Counted from the first letter of the stretch, positions 38,058 through 48,092 are shown. The stretch: 64,000 bases of DNA from Sva-07 sp963752815 (GCA_963752815.1 CAVVZI010000019.1:124001-188000); one strand, 5' to 3'. The notes: generated from the letters alone by a model not told the origin. Numbers and translations: made by a program.

Positions 38058-38104
38058 CTCCCGGTTGTAGTGCACAACGTGCGCGCGCGCCAGGATGCTG
38101 GTCG

Positions 38105-38962
38105 ATGAATCCCTCCTGGACCGTTGCCAGCGCCGACGGGTGCGAACTCGCCGGCTACGAATTGGGCGGCGCCGGCGATGTGCTGCTGATCGCCCACGCC
38201 ACCGGGCTGTGTGGAGCGATGTACCAGCCGCTGGCCGATGAGTTGACCGACAGGTTCCGGGTGGTGGCGTTCGACTTCCGCGGGCACGGCGACTCGACGC
38301 GATCGGAGAACGTCGATCTGGGCTGGGACCGCATGGCCGAGGACGTGGTCGCCGTGGTCGGCCACGTCGACGCGGAGCGCATTCACGGCTTCGGCCACTC
38401 GATGGGCGGCGGGGCACTCCTGTTGGCCGAGCGTTCGGCGCCAGGCATGTTCGACTCGCTGTTCCTCTTCGAGCCGATCACCTTTCCGGACGATGTGGCC
38501 ACGGACGGTCAGAACATGATGGGCGACGCGGCGCGGCGCAGGCGCCCCGTGTTCGCATCCCGGCCCGACGTCCTCGCCCGCTACGCGAGCCGACCGCCGT
38601 TCAATCGGGTCCGTGCCGGGTTCCTCGCGGCCTACGTCGAGAACGGATTCGCCGAACAGCCGGACGGGTCGGTGCGTCTCAAGTGTGCGCCCGAGGTCGA
38701 AGCGACCGTCTTCGAGAACGGGAGAGCCGCGAAGCTGAGCGAGGTTCGGCACGTGGCGACGCCGACCGCGGTCGCCGTGGGGCAGGACGAGGAAGGCCCG
38801 AATCCGGCTCGGCTCGGCCCTCCGCTGGCGGATGCGCTGGCCAACGGGTACCTCGTGCGCTACGACCACATCGGTCATTTCGGGCCGCTGCAGGATCCGT
38901 GGACGGTCGCCCGCGACATGAAGCTCCACATGGCTTCCGACGGCCGACGCGCCGTGTCCTAG
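38105..38962 (+). CDS. Alpha/beta-hydrolase
   Basis: Intact 285-residue alpha/beta-hydrolase fold protein. Oxyanion strand AHATGLCGAMY, RGHGDS, nucleophile elbow GHSMGG, and a late histidine in YDHIGHFGPLQDP. Such proteins hydrolyse esters, thioesters, C-C bonds or lactones. It is divergent from the PaaX-like regulator with 47 bases between starts, so regulation by that protein is plausible. A lactonase step in a box-derived pathway is a guess. Confidence 0.85.
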   Translation: MNPSWTVASADGCELAGYELGGAGDVLLIAHATGLCGAMYQPLADELTDRFRVVAFDFRGHGDSTRSENVDLGWDRMAEDVVAVVGHVDAERIHGFGHSMGGGALLLAERSAPGMFDSLFLFEPITFPDDVATDGQNMMGDAARRRRPVFASRPDVLARYASRPPFNRVRAGFLAAYVENGFAEQPDGSVRLKCAPEVEATVFENGRAAKLSEVRHVATPTAVAVGQDEEGPNPARLGPPLADALANGYLVRYDHIGHFGPLQDPWTVARDMKLHMASDGRRAVS

Positions 38963-38966
38963 CGAG

Positions 38967-39863
38967 TCAGGACAGCGCGGCGATGACCTCGCCGAATCGG
39001 GTGATCGATTCGGGTGGGGCGAAGTCGGTGAACCAGATGTAGAAGCGGTCGATGCCTCGCTCGTGCTGCGCGCCGAAGTGGTCGATCAGCTCCGACGTGG
39101 TGCCGAGCGCGACGTGCTCGCTCATCACCGTTCCACCCCAGCGGCGCCGGGTGGTCTCGACGACCGACTCGCGTTCTGCTTCCGACGGCACGATGGCGAC
39201 CGTTCGTTGGATCGAGACACCGACGTCGCCGACCTGCTCGCGCAGCTCGTCGAACCGGTCGAGCGCGCTGATGGCCACGTTCCACCAGTCGGCGTACTCG
39301 CGAACCAGGCCGAGCGTCCGCGGTCCGACCCCGCCGATCGTGATCGGGATCCTTCTCGTCGGCGCCGGCCGCTGCATCGCGTTCGTCAGGGTGAAGTGCT
39401 CGCCCGCGAAGTCGAACGGTTCGCCGCTCCACAGCCCGCGCAGGATCGCCAGGGTCTCGCCCAATCGAGTGGTGCGCTCGGGCCCGCCCGCCGTGCTGAC
39501 GCCGAACGTCTCGAGCTCGGCCGGGATCGAACCCGAACCGATGCCCAGTTCGAAGCGCCCGCCGGAGGCGTGGTCGAGCGACTTGGCCTGCTCCGCGAGC
39601 ATCGCCGGGTGGCGGAGGGAATCACACAACACGAGATGGCCGACGCTGAGTGTGGTCGTGTGGGCGAGCACCCATCCGGCGATCGACATCGCCTCCCACA
39701 TGGGCTGGTCGGGAGCGAGCGGCGGAACGACGTGATCCATGAACGCCATGCCCTCGAATCCGACCGCTTCAGCGATTCGCGCCCGCTCCACGATGGCGTC
39801 GTGGGTCATCCGCATCTGCGGCAGGAAGAAATGGAAGCGGGGAGAACCCGTCGATGTCGGCAC
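38967..39863 (-). CDS. LLM class (luciferase-like) F420-dependent oxidoreductase
   Basis: A 298-residue TIM-barrel protein of the luciferase-like monooxygenase family, most likely using coenzyme F420 given the probable actinobacterial host. It shows RFHFFLPQMRMTHDAI, RIAEAVGFEGMAFMDHVVPPL, LSVGHLVLCDSLRHPAMLAEQAKSLDHASGGRFELGIGSG (family core) and RIPITIGGVGPRTLGLVREYADWWNV. Stop codons of this gene and the hydrolase are four bases apart, convergent. Substrate unknown. Confidence 0.88.
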   Translation of the reverse strand: MPTSTGSPRFHFFLPQMRMTHDAIVERARIAEAVGFEGMAFMDHVVPPLAPDQPMWEAMSIAGWVLAHTTTLSVGHLVLCDSLRHPAMLAEQAKSLDHASGGRFELGIGSGSIPAELETFGVSTAGGPERTTRLGETLAILRGLWSGEPFDFAGEHFTLTNAMQRPAPTRRIPITIGGVGPRTLGLVREYADWWNVAISALDRFDELREQVGDVGVSIQRTVAIVPSEAERESVVETTRRRWGGTVMSEHVALGTTSELIDHFGAQHERGIDRFYIWFTDFAPPESITRFGEVIAALS

Positions 39864-39884
39864 GCGGTGAGAGTAGGTTCTCGA

Positions 39885-40808
39885 CTACTCGAAGCGGGAC
39901 TCCCGCTCGCGCAGGATGGCGCAGAGGGTTTCGTTGTAGGGCGCCGTCAGGCCGAGTTCCCGGCTGAGGTCGACGACGGCGCCGTTGATCACGTCGACCT
40001 CGGAACGACGGCGCGCGTGCTGATCGAGCCGCATCGACGGGCTGGCATCCGGGATCGTCGCCGCGAATTCGGTCACGTAGCGAACCGGATCGTCGAACCC
40101 GAACTCGACCCCCTGCGCCCGACCGACCTCCCAAGCCTCGAGCATGCACCCGATGGCGACCGCCCACGTCTCGGCGTTCGCCATCAGTTCACCGACGGCC
40201 ATGTCGAAGGCCGCGGTCGGCGCGCTGAGCGTGACGTTGCAGAGGAACTTCTCCCAGATCATCAGGTCGATGTCGGCGAACGACTTGACGTTGAAGCCGG
40301 CCTCGCGCCAGCAGGTCTCGATGCGCTGGACGCGCTCGGAGAGGCCGCCGTGCATCTCGCCGATGCGGATGAGGCGCATCCCGACGTGGTGCACGTGTCC
40401 GGGTTCCGGGATCGACGATCCGAAGCCTTCGGCGATGCCGATCACGACGTGCTGTTCGGGAACCTGACGGGCGACGCGCTCGCCCGCGCCGAGGCCGTTC
40501 TGGAACGCCATCACCACGTCGTCGGGGCGCAGCAGCGGCGCGATCTTCGCCGCCACCTCCTCGACCGCCGATGCCTTCGTCCCGATCACCCACAGATCGC
40601 ATGGTCCGGCGTCGTCCGGGGATCGACCGGTGTGCAGCGTGTCGACCGTGAACGACCCGCTCGCGCCGGACACCCGGAGCCCGCTGCGGGCGATCACGTC
40701 GATGTGGTCCTGCCAGGTGTCGATGGCCCACACCTCGTTGCCCGCCCGTCCGAGCAGGCCCGCATAGACCGACCCCATGGCCCCTGTGCCGACGATGGCG
40801 ATCTTCAC
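39885..40808 (-). CDS. Ketopantoate reductase (PanE/ApbA) family protein
   Basis: A 307-residue NADPH-dependent 2-oxoacid reductase-like protein. Rossmann motif MKIAIVGTGAMGSVYAGLLGRAG, VIGTKASAVEEV, MAFQNGLGAGERV, and the C-terminal domain with the conserved lysine and Asn/Ser region WEKFLCNVTLSAPTAAFD. Most likely not the housekeeping PanE: the window has no pantothenate gene, and the second domain is divergent around QHARRRSEVDVINGAVV. It may reduce a 2-keto acid in a catabolic route. Confidence 0.85.
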   Translation of the reverse strand: MKIAIVGTGAMGSVYAGLLGRAGNEVWAIDTWQDHIDVIARSGLRVSGASGSFTVDTLHTGRSPDDAGPCDLWVIGTKASAVEEVAAKIAPLLRPDDVVMAFQNGLGAGERVARQVPEQHVVIGIAEGFGSSIPEPGHVHHVGMRLIRIGEMHGGLSERVQRIETCWREAGFNVKSFADIDLMIWEKFLCNVTLSAPTAAFDMAVGELMANAETWAVAIGCMLEAWEVGRAQGVEFGFDDPVRYVTEFAATIPDASPSMRLDQHARRRSEVDVINGAVVDLSRELGLTAPYNETLCAILRERESRFE

Positions 40809-40879
40809 GGCGCCAAGCTAGTGGCGCTCCGGTGCGCGGTGACCTGGACGATGACGGCCGCCCACGCGAGCGCCGCGGT

Positions 40880-43351
40880 CTACGTGGCGGTGATCTGGCA
40901 GGCTGCGGCGTCGAGCCCGTCGGCGGTGAACGTCGCCGTGATCGTTCCGGGTCCGCTCGGCCGGATCACGGCGAGTGCCCGTCCCTCGTACGTGGTGGAC
41001 GTGGCGGACCGGTACGACTCGAGCGATCGCGGGTCGGCGCTGGCGAAGCCCTGCAACGTCGCCGGGCCGTCGATGGTGACGGTGATCGCCCGATCTGCGC
41101 CCGTGTCGATCACGCCTGACGCGTCGGTGATCCACACCGAGACGCACGCGAGATCGGTGTCGGCGGCGTCGACCTGTTCACGGTCGACCGCGGCGGCGAT
41201 CCGGAGTGGTCCGACCGCCGTGCGCAACGCGGTGCGTCCCGACTCGACGCCGTCGCGAGAGGCCACAGCGACCAGCTCGCCCGGCGCGTACGCGACGTCG
41301 AAGTGGGCGCGGAAGCCGTTGCCTGCGCCGGCGGGTTCCCGGCCGATCGACTCGCCGTCGAGCAGGAGCTCGACCTCGTCGGCGTCGGAGTAGACCTCGA
41401 CCGGCACGGTCGTGCCCTCGAACCCGGGCCACGTCCAGCCGGCGATCGTGTCGCTCCACGCCCATGGTCCGGTGTGGGTGACCTCCCGACCGAGGTTGGC
41501 GGGACGACGCACGGCGATGTAGGGCTCGCTCCGCAGCCCGAACACGGTCTCGCGGAAGTACGACTGCGGAGTGCGGAATCCGGTGATGTCGATGTCGGCG
41601 CAGTCGGCGAGCACCCACGGGTACGGGGCCATGAACTGTGGTGAGTCGTCGTCGGCGTCGCGGTCGCCGGCGTATTCGACGCGGCCGATACCGACCTCGC
41701 CGAGGTAGTCCCAGCCGGTCCACGTGAAGTCGCCGATCACGTGTCCGGAATCCATGATCATCGGCCATGCCCGGTCGATCGCGGTGACGTAGGTCTCCGA
41801 ACCGACGATCACCCGATCGGGGTGTGTCTCGTGATCGGTGGCGTACCGCACGTCGAGGTAGTTGTAGCCGGAGACGTCGAGCGACGCGCACACCTCCTCG
41901 ATGCAGTCGTCGACCAACGGTGACGCCATCATCCGGTCCTTGATCTGGGCCCACGCGGTCATCTGCGAGTTGACGCCCGCCGGCTGGTCGTCGCGGTCTC
42001 CGCTCGCGGTCTCCTCCTGGGAGGGCAGGAAGTCGCCGATCCGGGAGATCAGGTCGCGGATCGCCAGGAACGGCTGCACGGCGTTCGTCACGTAGCGGGT
42101 GGGGTCGAGCGAACGGACGTGTTCGGCCAGGTCGCGGGCGAGCGCGGCGCCGAGCGGCGAGCCGATCTCGGGAATCTCGTTGCCGGTCGAGTACATGATG
42201 ACGCTCGGGTGGTTGCGGTCCTTGCGGACCATGGCGGCCAGATCGCCTCGCCACCGATCGGCGAAGCGCAACGCGTGGTCGTGGTCGCGCTTGCCCTCGG
42301 TCCACACGTCGTAGGCCTCGTCCATCACGGCCACGCCCAGGCGGTCGCACGCCGCGAGCATCGCCCGACTGGCCGGGTTGTGGGAGCTGCGGATCGCGTT
42401 GAAACCGGCGGCCTTCAGCAGCTCGACCCGGCGCTCCTCGGCCCGGTCGATCGTGGCCGCTCCGATCGGCCCGTTGTCGTGGTGCACGCACGCGCCGCGC
42501 AACTTGACGCTCTCACCGTTGATCCGCAGGCCGTGGCGCGCGTCGAGCTGCAGCCGCCGCACCCCGAAGGTGGTGATCGCCTCGTCGAGCGCTGAGTCGG
42601 CGGCCGTGACGGTCGTCGTGCACGTGTAGAGGTGGGGGTCGTCGAGGCTCCACCGCGTGGCGTCGGCGAGGTAGAGCCGGTGGCGGGCGACGGCGCGCGT
42701 GTGGGGCCGGAGCGTCAGCGGGATCTCGCCGGTCGCCGTCTCGTTGCCTTCGGCATCGACGATCGAGTTGTGCACCCGCACGGTCACCGTGTGCGGCGTC
42801 TCGTTCTCGACCTCGGCGGCGATCTCGACGACCGCACCCCGGTCGTCGATCTCGGGGGTCGTGATCCACACGCCGTCGATCGCCAGGTGCGTGCGCTCCT
42901 GCACCCACAGGTGCACCGGCCGGAAGATGCCGGCACCGGAGTACCAGCGGGAATCGTCGCCGGCGCGGCACTCGACCTTGATCGTGTTCGTCGCGCCGTA
43001 GCGGAGGCAGGGGTCGAGATCGATGAGGAACTCGCCGTACCCGTACGGCTCGCCGCCGGCGAAGTCGTCGTTCACGAACACCTGCGCATCGCGATAGACG
43101 CCCTCGAACTGCAGCCGCACGCGTCGGTCGCGCCACTCCTCGGGCGCGTCGAACGTCTTCGTGTACTCCCACACACCGTCGGGGAAGTAGGCGTTCATGT
43201 GCGAGCCCGACGGATCACGGGTCGTGCCGATCATGGCGTCGTGGGGGAGCGTGACCGTTTCCGGCTCGGTCCCGGACGTTGCGCCGGTGAGTTCGAGGAA
43301 GCGGTTGAGCTTCGGCTTGACGATCCAGCCGGCGTTGAACGACGTTCTCAT
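40880..43351 (-). CDS. Glycoside hydrolase family 2 enzyme (beta-glucuronidase/galactosidase-like)
   Basis: An 823-residue GH2 protein with sugar-binding jelly-roll (VWEYTKTFDAPEEWRDRRVRL), Ig-like domain, TIM barrel and two extra C-terminal beta domains (DUF4982-like and an invasin/Ig-like tail). The acid/base glutamate is in YSTGNEIPE and the nucleophile in IVGSETYVT. KAAGFNAIRSSHNPAS is the usual GH2 barrel entry. No signal peptide, so it acts on an imported glycoside. Last gene of the glucuronate operon; its start overlaps the dehydrogenase stop (ATGA). Substrate likely a glucuronide or galactoside. Confidence 0.9.
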   Translation of the reverse strand: MRTSFNAGWIVKPKLNRFLELTGATSGTEPETVTLPHDAMIGTTRDPSGSHMNAYFPDGVWEYTKTFDAPEEWRDRRVRLQFEGVYRDAQVFVNDDFAGGEPYGYGEFLIDLDPCLRYGATNTIKVECRAGDDSRWYSGAGIFRPVHLWVQERTHLAIDGVWITTPEIDDRGAVVEIAAEVENETPHTVTVRVHNSIVDAEGNETATGEIPLTLRPHTRAVARHRLYLADATRWSLDDPHLYTCTTTVTAADSALDEAITTFGVRRLQLDARHGLRINGESVKLRGACVHHDNGPIGAATIDRAEERRVELLKAAGFNAIRSSHNPASRAMLAACDRLGVAVMDEAYDVWTEGKRDHDHALRFADRWRGDLAAMVRKDRNHPSVIMYSTGNEIPEIGSPLGAALARDLAEHVRSLDPTRYVTNAVQPFLAIRDLISRIGDFLPSQEETASGDRDDQPAGVNSQMTAWAQIKDRMMASPLVDDCIEEVCASLDVSGYNYLDVRYATDHETHPDRVIVGSETYVTAIDRAWPMIMDSGHVIGDFTWTGWDYLGEVGIGRVEYAGDRDADDDSPQFMAPYPWVLADCADIDITGFRTPQSYFRETVFGLRSEPYIAVRRPANLGREVTHTGPWAWSDTIAGWTWPGFEGTTVPVEVYSDADEVELLLDGESIGREPAGAGNGFRAHFDVAYAPGELVAVASRDGVESGRTALRTAVGPLRIAAAVDREQVDAADTDLACVSVWITDASGVIDTGADRAITVTIDGPATLQGFASADPRSLESYRSATSTTYEGRALAVIRPSGPGTITATFTADGLDAAACQITAT

Positions 43352-44823
43352 GACTTCGTCTCCAGGCGTGCGGTGCGATCGAGGAGGGCGGGCAGTCGTG
43401 CGGCGACGGGTCCCACGAGGGCAGGGTTGCCGGCGAGATCGCCGAAGATCGGGAGCCCGAGCAGTGCGGCCGCCAGCGCCGCCGTGTCGACATGGCCGTC
43501 GGTGGTGCAGTCCGCCGCGATCCGCGCGTACGTGACGGCGAGGGGATCGGACACGGTCCGCGGGTTGCCCCGATGGTCGACGCCGAGTGTCGACCACGCC
43601 CACAGCGCGAGCACATCGGCGAGCGCGTCGATGGCGAGGCCGCGTTCCAGCCGGTCCCGGATCGTGCCGGGCAACCGCTGTGGGAGTTTCTGGCTCGTGT
43701 CGGTGGCGACCTGTTCACACCGGTGACCGAGGCCCGAGTTGGCGAAGCGCCGGAGTGTCGTCGCGATGTACTCGTCGACGTCGGCGCCCGGCGGCCCGAC
43801 GAGCACCTCGGCGATCTCGGCGGCCACGCGGTCGAGGAGTTCCCGTCCTCCAGGATCGGCCACGACGAGATCGATCGTGGCGAACCCGTGACGCAGGCCG
43901 TAGTGCGCGGCCGTCGTATGGAGCGAGTTCAGGACGCGCAGTTTCAGCATCTCCCACGGCCCGACGTCGTCCACCACCTGCACACCCACGTCACCGAACG
44001 CTGGCATCGGCGTCGCCCATCGGCGCTCGACGACCCACTGCGAATACGGCTCGGCGCGTACCGGCCAGGCGTCGTCGACGCCGATGACGGAGGCGACGGC
44101 CTCACGGAAGTCGTCGTCGGTCGCGGGCACGATCCGGTCGACCACGCTGTTCGGGAACGCCAGGTGTTCGCCGATCCATTCGGCGAGCGACGCATCGCCG
44201 ACCGCCGCCAGTTCGGTCACGACGGATCGCAGCGTCGAGCCGTTGCCTGACAGGTTGTCGAGGCTCAACACGGTGAGATCGCCCGCCCCGGTGTCCCGCC
44301 GGTCGCGGGCCGCGAGCACGAGGTGGCCGACGACGCTGCGGGGGATGTCGGGGTGGTCGACGTCGTGGCGGACGTCGGGATGGGCCCGGTCGAGGCGCCG
44401 GGTGACCGGATTCATGCAGTACCCCTTCTCGGTGACGGTGACCGAGACGATCGTCGTGTCGGCCGACGCCAGCGCCTCCCGCACCGCGTCAGCTTCCGAC
44501 GGAGCGTGCAGTGCCCGGCGGACGGATCCGATGATCCGGTGCGAGGTGGTCGTGCCGTCGACGATGCCGAGCGTGTACAAGCCGCCCTGCGGTTCGAGTG
44601 CGTGCGGCACGTCGTCATTGCGCAGCGAGACGCCGATGATCCCGAGATTGATCGATGGGCCCTCGTGGCCCGCCGCGAGCAGGTCGTCGGCGTACACCGC
44701 GAGGTGGGCGCGGGAGAACGCGCCGAGCCCGAGATGCACGATGCCGCAGCGCACTGCACCCCGGTCGTAGCCGGGGCGCGCCGCGCTGGCGGCGGCGAGC
44801 GTCGAGTCGGAGAGACGTGGCAT
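43348..44823 (-). CDS. Mannitol dehydrogenase family protein, probable fructuronate reductase
   Basis: A 491-residue long-chain polyol dehydrogenase. N-terminal GIVHLGLGAFSRAHLAVYADDLL, the VTVTEKGYCMN segment, LSLDNLSGNGSTLRSVV, then the catalytic-lysine region MLKLRVLNSLHTTAAHYGLRHG. In this operon, next to a UxaC-type isomerase and two GH2 enzymes, fructuronate reductase (UxuB role: D-fructuronate to D-mannonate) is the best reading; mannitol or arabinitol dehydrogenase is the alternative. ATG 44823 overlaps the isomerase stop (TGATG). No mannonate dehydratase is seen nearby. Confidence 0.88.
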   Translation of the reverse strand: MPRLSDSTLAAASAARPGYDRGAVRCGIVHLGLGAFSRAHLAVYADDLLAAGHEGPSINLGIIGVSLRNDDVPHALEPQGGLYTLGIVDGTTTSHRIIGSVRRALHAPSEADAVREALASADTTIVSVTVTEKGYCMNPVTRRLDRAHPDVRHDVDHPDIPRSVVGHLVLAARDRRDTGAGDLTVLSLDNLSGNGSTLRSVVTELAAVGDASLAEWIGEHLAFPNSVVDRIVPATDDDFREAVASVIGVDDAWPVRAEPYSQWVVERRWATPMPAFGDVGVQVVDDVGPWEMLKLRVLNSLHTTAAHYGLRHGFATIDLVVADPGGRELLDRVAAEIAEVLVGPPGADVDEYIATTLRRFANSGLGHRCEQVATDTSQKLPQRLPGTIRDRLERGLAIDALADVLALWAWSTLGVDHRGNPRTVSDPLAVTYARIAADCTTDGHVDTAALAAALLGLPIFGDLAGNPALVGPVAARLPALLDRTARLETKS

Positions 44824-46283
44824 CACGCCTCGGGCGGCCGCAGGTTGAACACGCGACGCGGCAGACCGACGGCGAGTTCGTGGGCGATCTCGTGGGCTTC
44901 GTCGAGCTCGAGTCGATGGTCGCTGACCAGTTCGGCGAGGTAGCGACAGTCGACGCGGCGGGCGACGTCGTGGCGGGCGGGGATCGACAGGAACGCCCGG
45001 GTGTCGTCGACGAACCCGGTCGTGTTGGCGAACCCCGCGGTCTCGGTGACGGCTCGACGGAACCGCAGCATCCCCTCGACGCTGTCGAGGAACCACCATG
45101 GCGGGCCGAGGTAGAGGGCGGGGTAGTGGCCGGCGAGCGGGGCGAGTTCGCGGGAGAACGTCGTCTCGTCGAGCGTGAAGGCCACCATCCGGAACCCCGG
45201 GTCGTTGCCGAAGCGATTGAGCAGCGCGTGCAGGCCGTCGACGTAGTCGATCGGGCCGGGGATGTCGGCGCCGATGTCGCGTCCGAACCGTTCGTAGAGC
45301 GGGCGGTTGTGGTTGCGGTGCGAGCCCGGGTGGAGCTGCATCACCAACCCGTCCTCGATGCTCATCGCGGCCATCTCGACGAGCACCTGCCCGCGCAGCG
45401 TCTCCTTGCCGGCCGCGTCGAGCGTTCCAGCCAGGGCGCCATCGAGCAAGCGTTGCGCAGTCGCCGCGTCGACCGAGGCCGTGTACGCCGACGGGTGCCC
45501 GTGGTCGGTGGCGGTGGCGCCGAGCGAGATGGCGAGTTTGCGGCGGTCGAACAGCGCGGCGAGGTAGTCGTCCCACCGTGTGGTGTCTCGGCCGGTGATC
45601 TCGCCGAGCCGCTGAACGTGGTCGGCGTACACCTCGTGGTCCGGGTCGACCACCGAGTCGGGTCGGAACGTCGGGATCACCCGGCCGGCGAAACCCTCGG
45701 CGGCGAGACGCTGGTGGTGGGCGAGGTCGCTCAGTGCTCCGTCGGTCGTGGCGACGACCTCGATGCCGAACCGGTCGAGCAACGCCCTGGGCCGGAACGC
45801 GTCGTCGGTGAGGCATTCGGCGATTCGGTCGTAGGTCGCATCGGCGGTCTCGCGAGTGAGTCGGGTGTCGATGCCGAACACGTCGCTCAGCACGTGGTTC
45901 ATCCAGAACCCAGACGGCGTGCCGCGGAACAGATGGAAGTGCTCGGCAAAGGTGCGCCAGACGTCTCTCGGCGACGCCACGACCTCGCCTGGTCCGCCGG
46001 CCGCGTCGACGTCGCGCGGTGCGATACCCAGCGCCTCGAGCGGGACCCCCTGGCTGTAGAGCATCCTGACCAGGTAGTGGTCGGGCGTGATCAGGAGGTC
46101 CGCCGCGTTTTCGAACGGCTCGTTGTCGGCGAACCATCGAGGGTCGGTGTGGCCGTGCGGGCACAGGAGCGGCAGCTCGGCGATCTCGGCATGGAGCTCG
46201 CGGGCGATGTCGCGCTGGATCGGCTCGGGGGAGAACAGCCGGTCGGGATGCAACGTGAGCGGCCGATTCGACGTCGAGCTCAC
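44823..46283 (-). CDS. uxaC: Glucuronate isomerase
   Basis: A 486-residue uronate isomerase, amidohydrolase-like TIM barrel. The metal and substrate histidines lie in LPLLCPHGHTDPRWF. The family blocks are HLFRGTPSGFWMNHVL, VVATTDGALSDLAHHQRL, VIPTFRPDSVVDP, MQLHPGSHRNHN and ALYLGPPWWFLDSVEGMLRFR. Converts glucuronate to fructuronate (or galacturonate to tagaturonate). GTG 46283 overlaps the GH2 stop (GTGA), and its stop overlaps the dehydrogenase start. Confidence 0.95.
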   Translation of the reverse strand: MSSTSNRPLTLHPDRLFSPEPIQRDIARELHAEIAELPLLCPHGHTDPRWFADNEPFENAADLLITPDHYLVRMLYSQGVPLEALGIAPRDVDAAGGPGEVVASPRDVWRTFAEHFHLFRGTPSGFWMNHVLSDVFGIDTRLTRETADATYDRIAECLTDDAFRPRALLDRFGIEVVATTDGALSDLAHHQRLAAEGFAGRVIPTFRPDSVVDPDHEVYADHVQRLGEITGRDTTRWDDYLAALFDRRKLAISLGATATDHGHPSAYTASVDAATAQRLLDGALAGTLDAAGKETLRGQVLVEMAAMSIEDGLVMQLHPGSHRNHNRPLYERFGRDIGADIPGPIDYVDGLHALLNRFGNDPGFRMVAFTLDETTFSRELAPLAGHYPALYLGPPWWFLDSVEGMLRFRRAVTETAGFANTTGFVDDTRAFLSIPARHDVARRVDCRYLAELVSDHRLELDEAHEIAHELAVGLPRRVFNLRPPEA

Positions 46284-48061
46284 GGCCGCGTCGTCCAGCG
46301 CTCACGGAGCAGGTGCGCCGCCGCTTTCGGCGCCCGATCGCGGGTGAACACGCCCTTCTTGTTGCCGCCGACACGCAGGATCGAGGCGGTCGTCTCGAAG
46401 TCGGCGAAATTCCACACGTGCTCGCCGACCACCGCCGGGATGCGGTCGAACACGCGGTGGTACATCGCGAGGAACTCGGACTGGTACTCCTCGCTCCACG
46501 GCACCGGCCGGATCGAGCTGAAGCCGTGGATCGTGTCGGCGCCGTACTCGGTGATGATGATCGGCTTGTGGTGCGTGTCGGCCCAACCGTTGAGTTCGGC
46601 CTCGAGGTTGCGCTCGGCCGCGGCCAGGTCGCCCGTGTCCACGTACCAGCCGTAGTAGCGGTTGACCATCACGACGTCGGCGAGCGGTGTCACCAGGCAC
46701 TTGTCGTACGGCGCGAGCATCATGTTGACGAAACCGACGGGCCGGCTCGGGTCGGCCTCGCGCGTCGCGGTGAACAATGGCTCGAAGTAGGCGAGCGATT
46801 CGTCCGTGTGCGATTCGGGTTCGTTGGCGACGCTCCACAGCACGACGCTCGGGTGGTTTTTGTCGCGGGCGACGAGTTCGCGGATCGCCTGGCGGTGCAC
46901 CTCCTGGGTCGCGTCGTTCAGCGTCTCGTCGGAGAACGTCGTGAACGTGCCGCCCATGAAGAACCCGCCGCCCATGCTGAGGTTCTGACCGACGGCCGCG
47001 GTCTCGTCGATCACCACGATGCCGAGCCGGTCGGCCAGGTCGAGTACCTCCTCGGCGTACGGGTAGTGCGACGTGCGGAACGAGTTGGCGCCGATCCATT
47101 GCAGCAGCGCGAAGTCGTGGACCATCGACGCGTTGTCGTGGCCCTTGCCGCGGGCGACGTGGTCCTCGTGCATGCCGAAGCCGCGGAAGTGGAACGGCTC
47201 ACCGTTGATCAGGAACTGCGTCCCCTCGACGCGCACGCTGCGGATGCCGACCGGTTGCAGGAACCGGTCGACGACGTCGTCGCCGTCGACGAGTTCCACC
47301 GTCAGTTCGTGGAGGTAGCCGTGGCCGGGCCTCCACAGCTCGGCGTTCTCGACGCGCAGTTCGCCGGTCGTGCCGGCACCCTCGGCGACCGTCGTACCGC
47401 CGGCGTCGCGGAGCACGACCCGCACGTCGGACTGACCGCCGGCGACCTCGACGCGGTACTGCACGACTCCCGTCGAGCCGTCGAGATCGGTCACCACCGT
47501 GACGTCGTCGATGTGCCGTGTCGGCGTCGACGACAACCACACGCTGCGGTGCAGGCCGGCGTAGTTGAAGAAGTCGTGGTAGTAGCGCTGCGTGCGCTTG
47601 CCGTCGGGTTGCACCTGGATCACGCCGGGCGGCACCGACTGGAACGTGAGCTCGTTGTTGACGGCCACGGTGAGCCGCAGTGCCTGCCCGGGTTGAGCGA
47701 AGCGGGTGAGATCGGCCTCGAACGGCGTGTAGCCACCCTCGTGCTCGACCACCAGTTCGTCGTCGACCCACACGGACGCGCGGTGCGTCGCGGCATCGAA
47801 CCGGAGGATGACGCGCTGCCCAACCCAGCCGGCGGGGACGTACAGCGTGCGCTGGTACCAGACGTCACCGACGAGGTCGTGGAGTTCGTCGTCGACGAAC
47901 AGATCGTTGAAGCTGGCCGGCACGGCAATGTCGCGCGCCTCGGCGAGTGGACCGCGCCACCACCCGGCCGTGCGGCCGACGAGTGCCGCATCCGGCCGGA
48001 ACCGCCAGACGCCGTCGAGGCGCACGCATTCACGAATCCCGTTGTCCTGTGGCCTCAACAT
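46280..48061 (-). CDS. uidA: Beta-glucuronidase (GH2)
   Basis: A 593-residue GH2 enzyme matching bacterial beta-glucuronidases in length and order: DVWYQRTLYVPAGW (sugar-binding domain), HRSVWLSSTP, WIGANSFRTSHYPYAEEVLDLADRLGIVVIDE, acid/base glutamate in VLWSVANEPESH, and the nucleophile in ITEYGADTIHG. VNRYYGWYVDTGDL is the characteristic glucuronidase loop. Start ATG 48061 has GAGGGG six bases upstream; a second ATG lies at 48067. It is the first gene of the operon, downstream of the LacI operator. Cytoplasmic. Generates glucuronate for UxaC. Confidence 0.93.
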   Translation of the reverse strand: MLRPQDNGIRECVRLDGVWRFRPDAALVGRTAGWWRGPLAEARDIAVPASFNDLFVDDELHDLVGDVWYQRTLYVPAGWVGQRVILRFDAATHRASVWVDDELVVEHEGGYTPFEADLTRFAQPGQALRLTVAVNNELTFQSVPPGVIQVQPDGKRTQRYYHDFFNYAGLHRSVWLSSTPTRHIDDVTVVTDLDGSTGVVQYRVEVAGGQSDVRVVLRDAGGTTVAEGAGTTGELRVENAELWRPGHGYLHELTVELVDGDDVVDRFLQPVGIRSVRVEGTQFLINGEPFHFRGFGMHEDHVARGKGHDNASMVHDFALLQWIGANSFRTSHYPYAEEVLDLADRLGIVVIDETAAVGQNLSMGGGFFMGGTFTTFSDETLNDATQEVHRQAIRELVARDKNHPSVVLWSVANEPESHTDESLAYFEPLFTATREADPSRPVGFVNMMLAPYDKCLVTPLADVVMVNRYYGWYVDTGDLAAAERNLEAELNGWADTHHKPIIITEYGADTIHGFSSIRPVPWSEEYQSEFLAMYHRVFDRIPAVVGEHVWNFADFETTASILRVGGNKKGVFTRDRAPKAAAHLLRERWTTRP

Positions 48062-48080
48062 CCTCATCCCCTCAATGCGC

Positions 48081-48092
48081 GCAAACGTTTGC
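48081..48092. promoter_or_regulatory. LacI-type operator
   Basis: Perfect palindrome GCAAACGTTTGC, with a further T/A flank, matching the LacI/GalR family pattern (central CG, AAACGTTT core). It lies 20 bases upstream of the glucuronidase start and 77 bases before the divergent LacI gene. A repressor bound here would block the glucuronate operon and could autoregulate. Confidence 0.85.

Noticed and set aside
39063..41393. 776-codon plus-strand open frame
   Set aside because: It is antisense to three clear genes (luciferase-like, ketopantoate-reductase-like, GH2) and has low-complexity Arg/Gly/Asp text.
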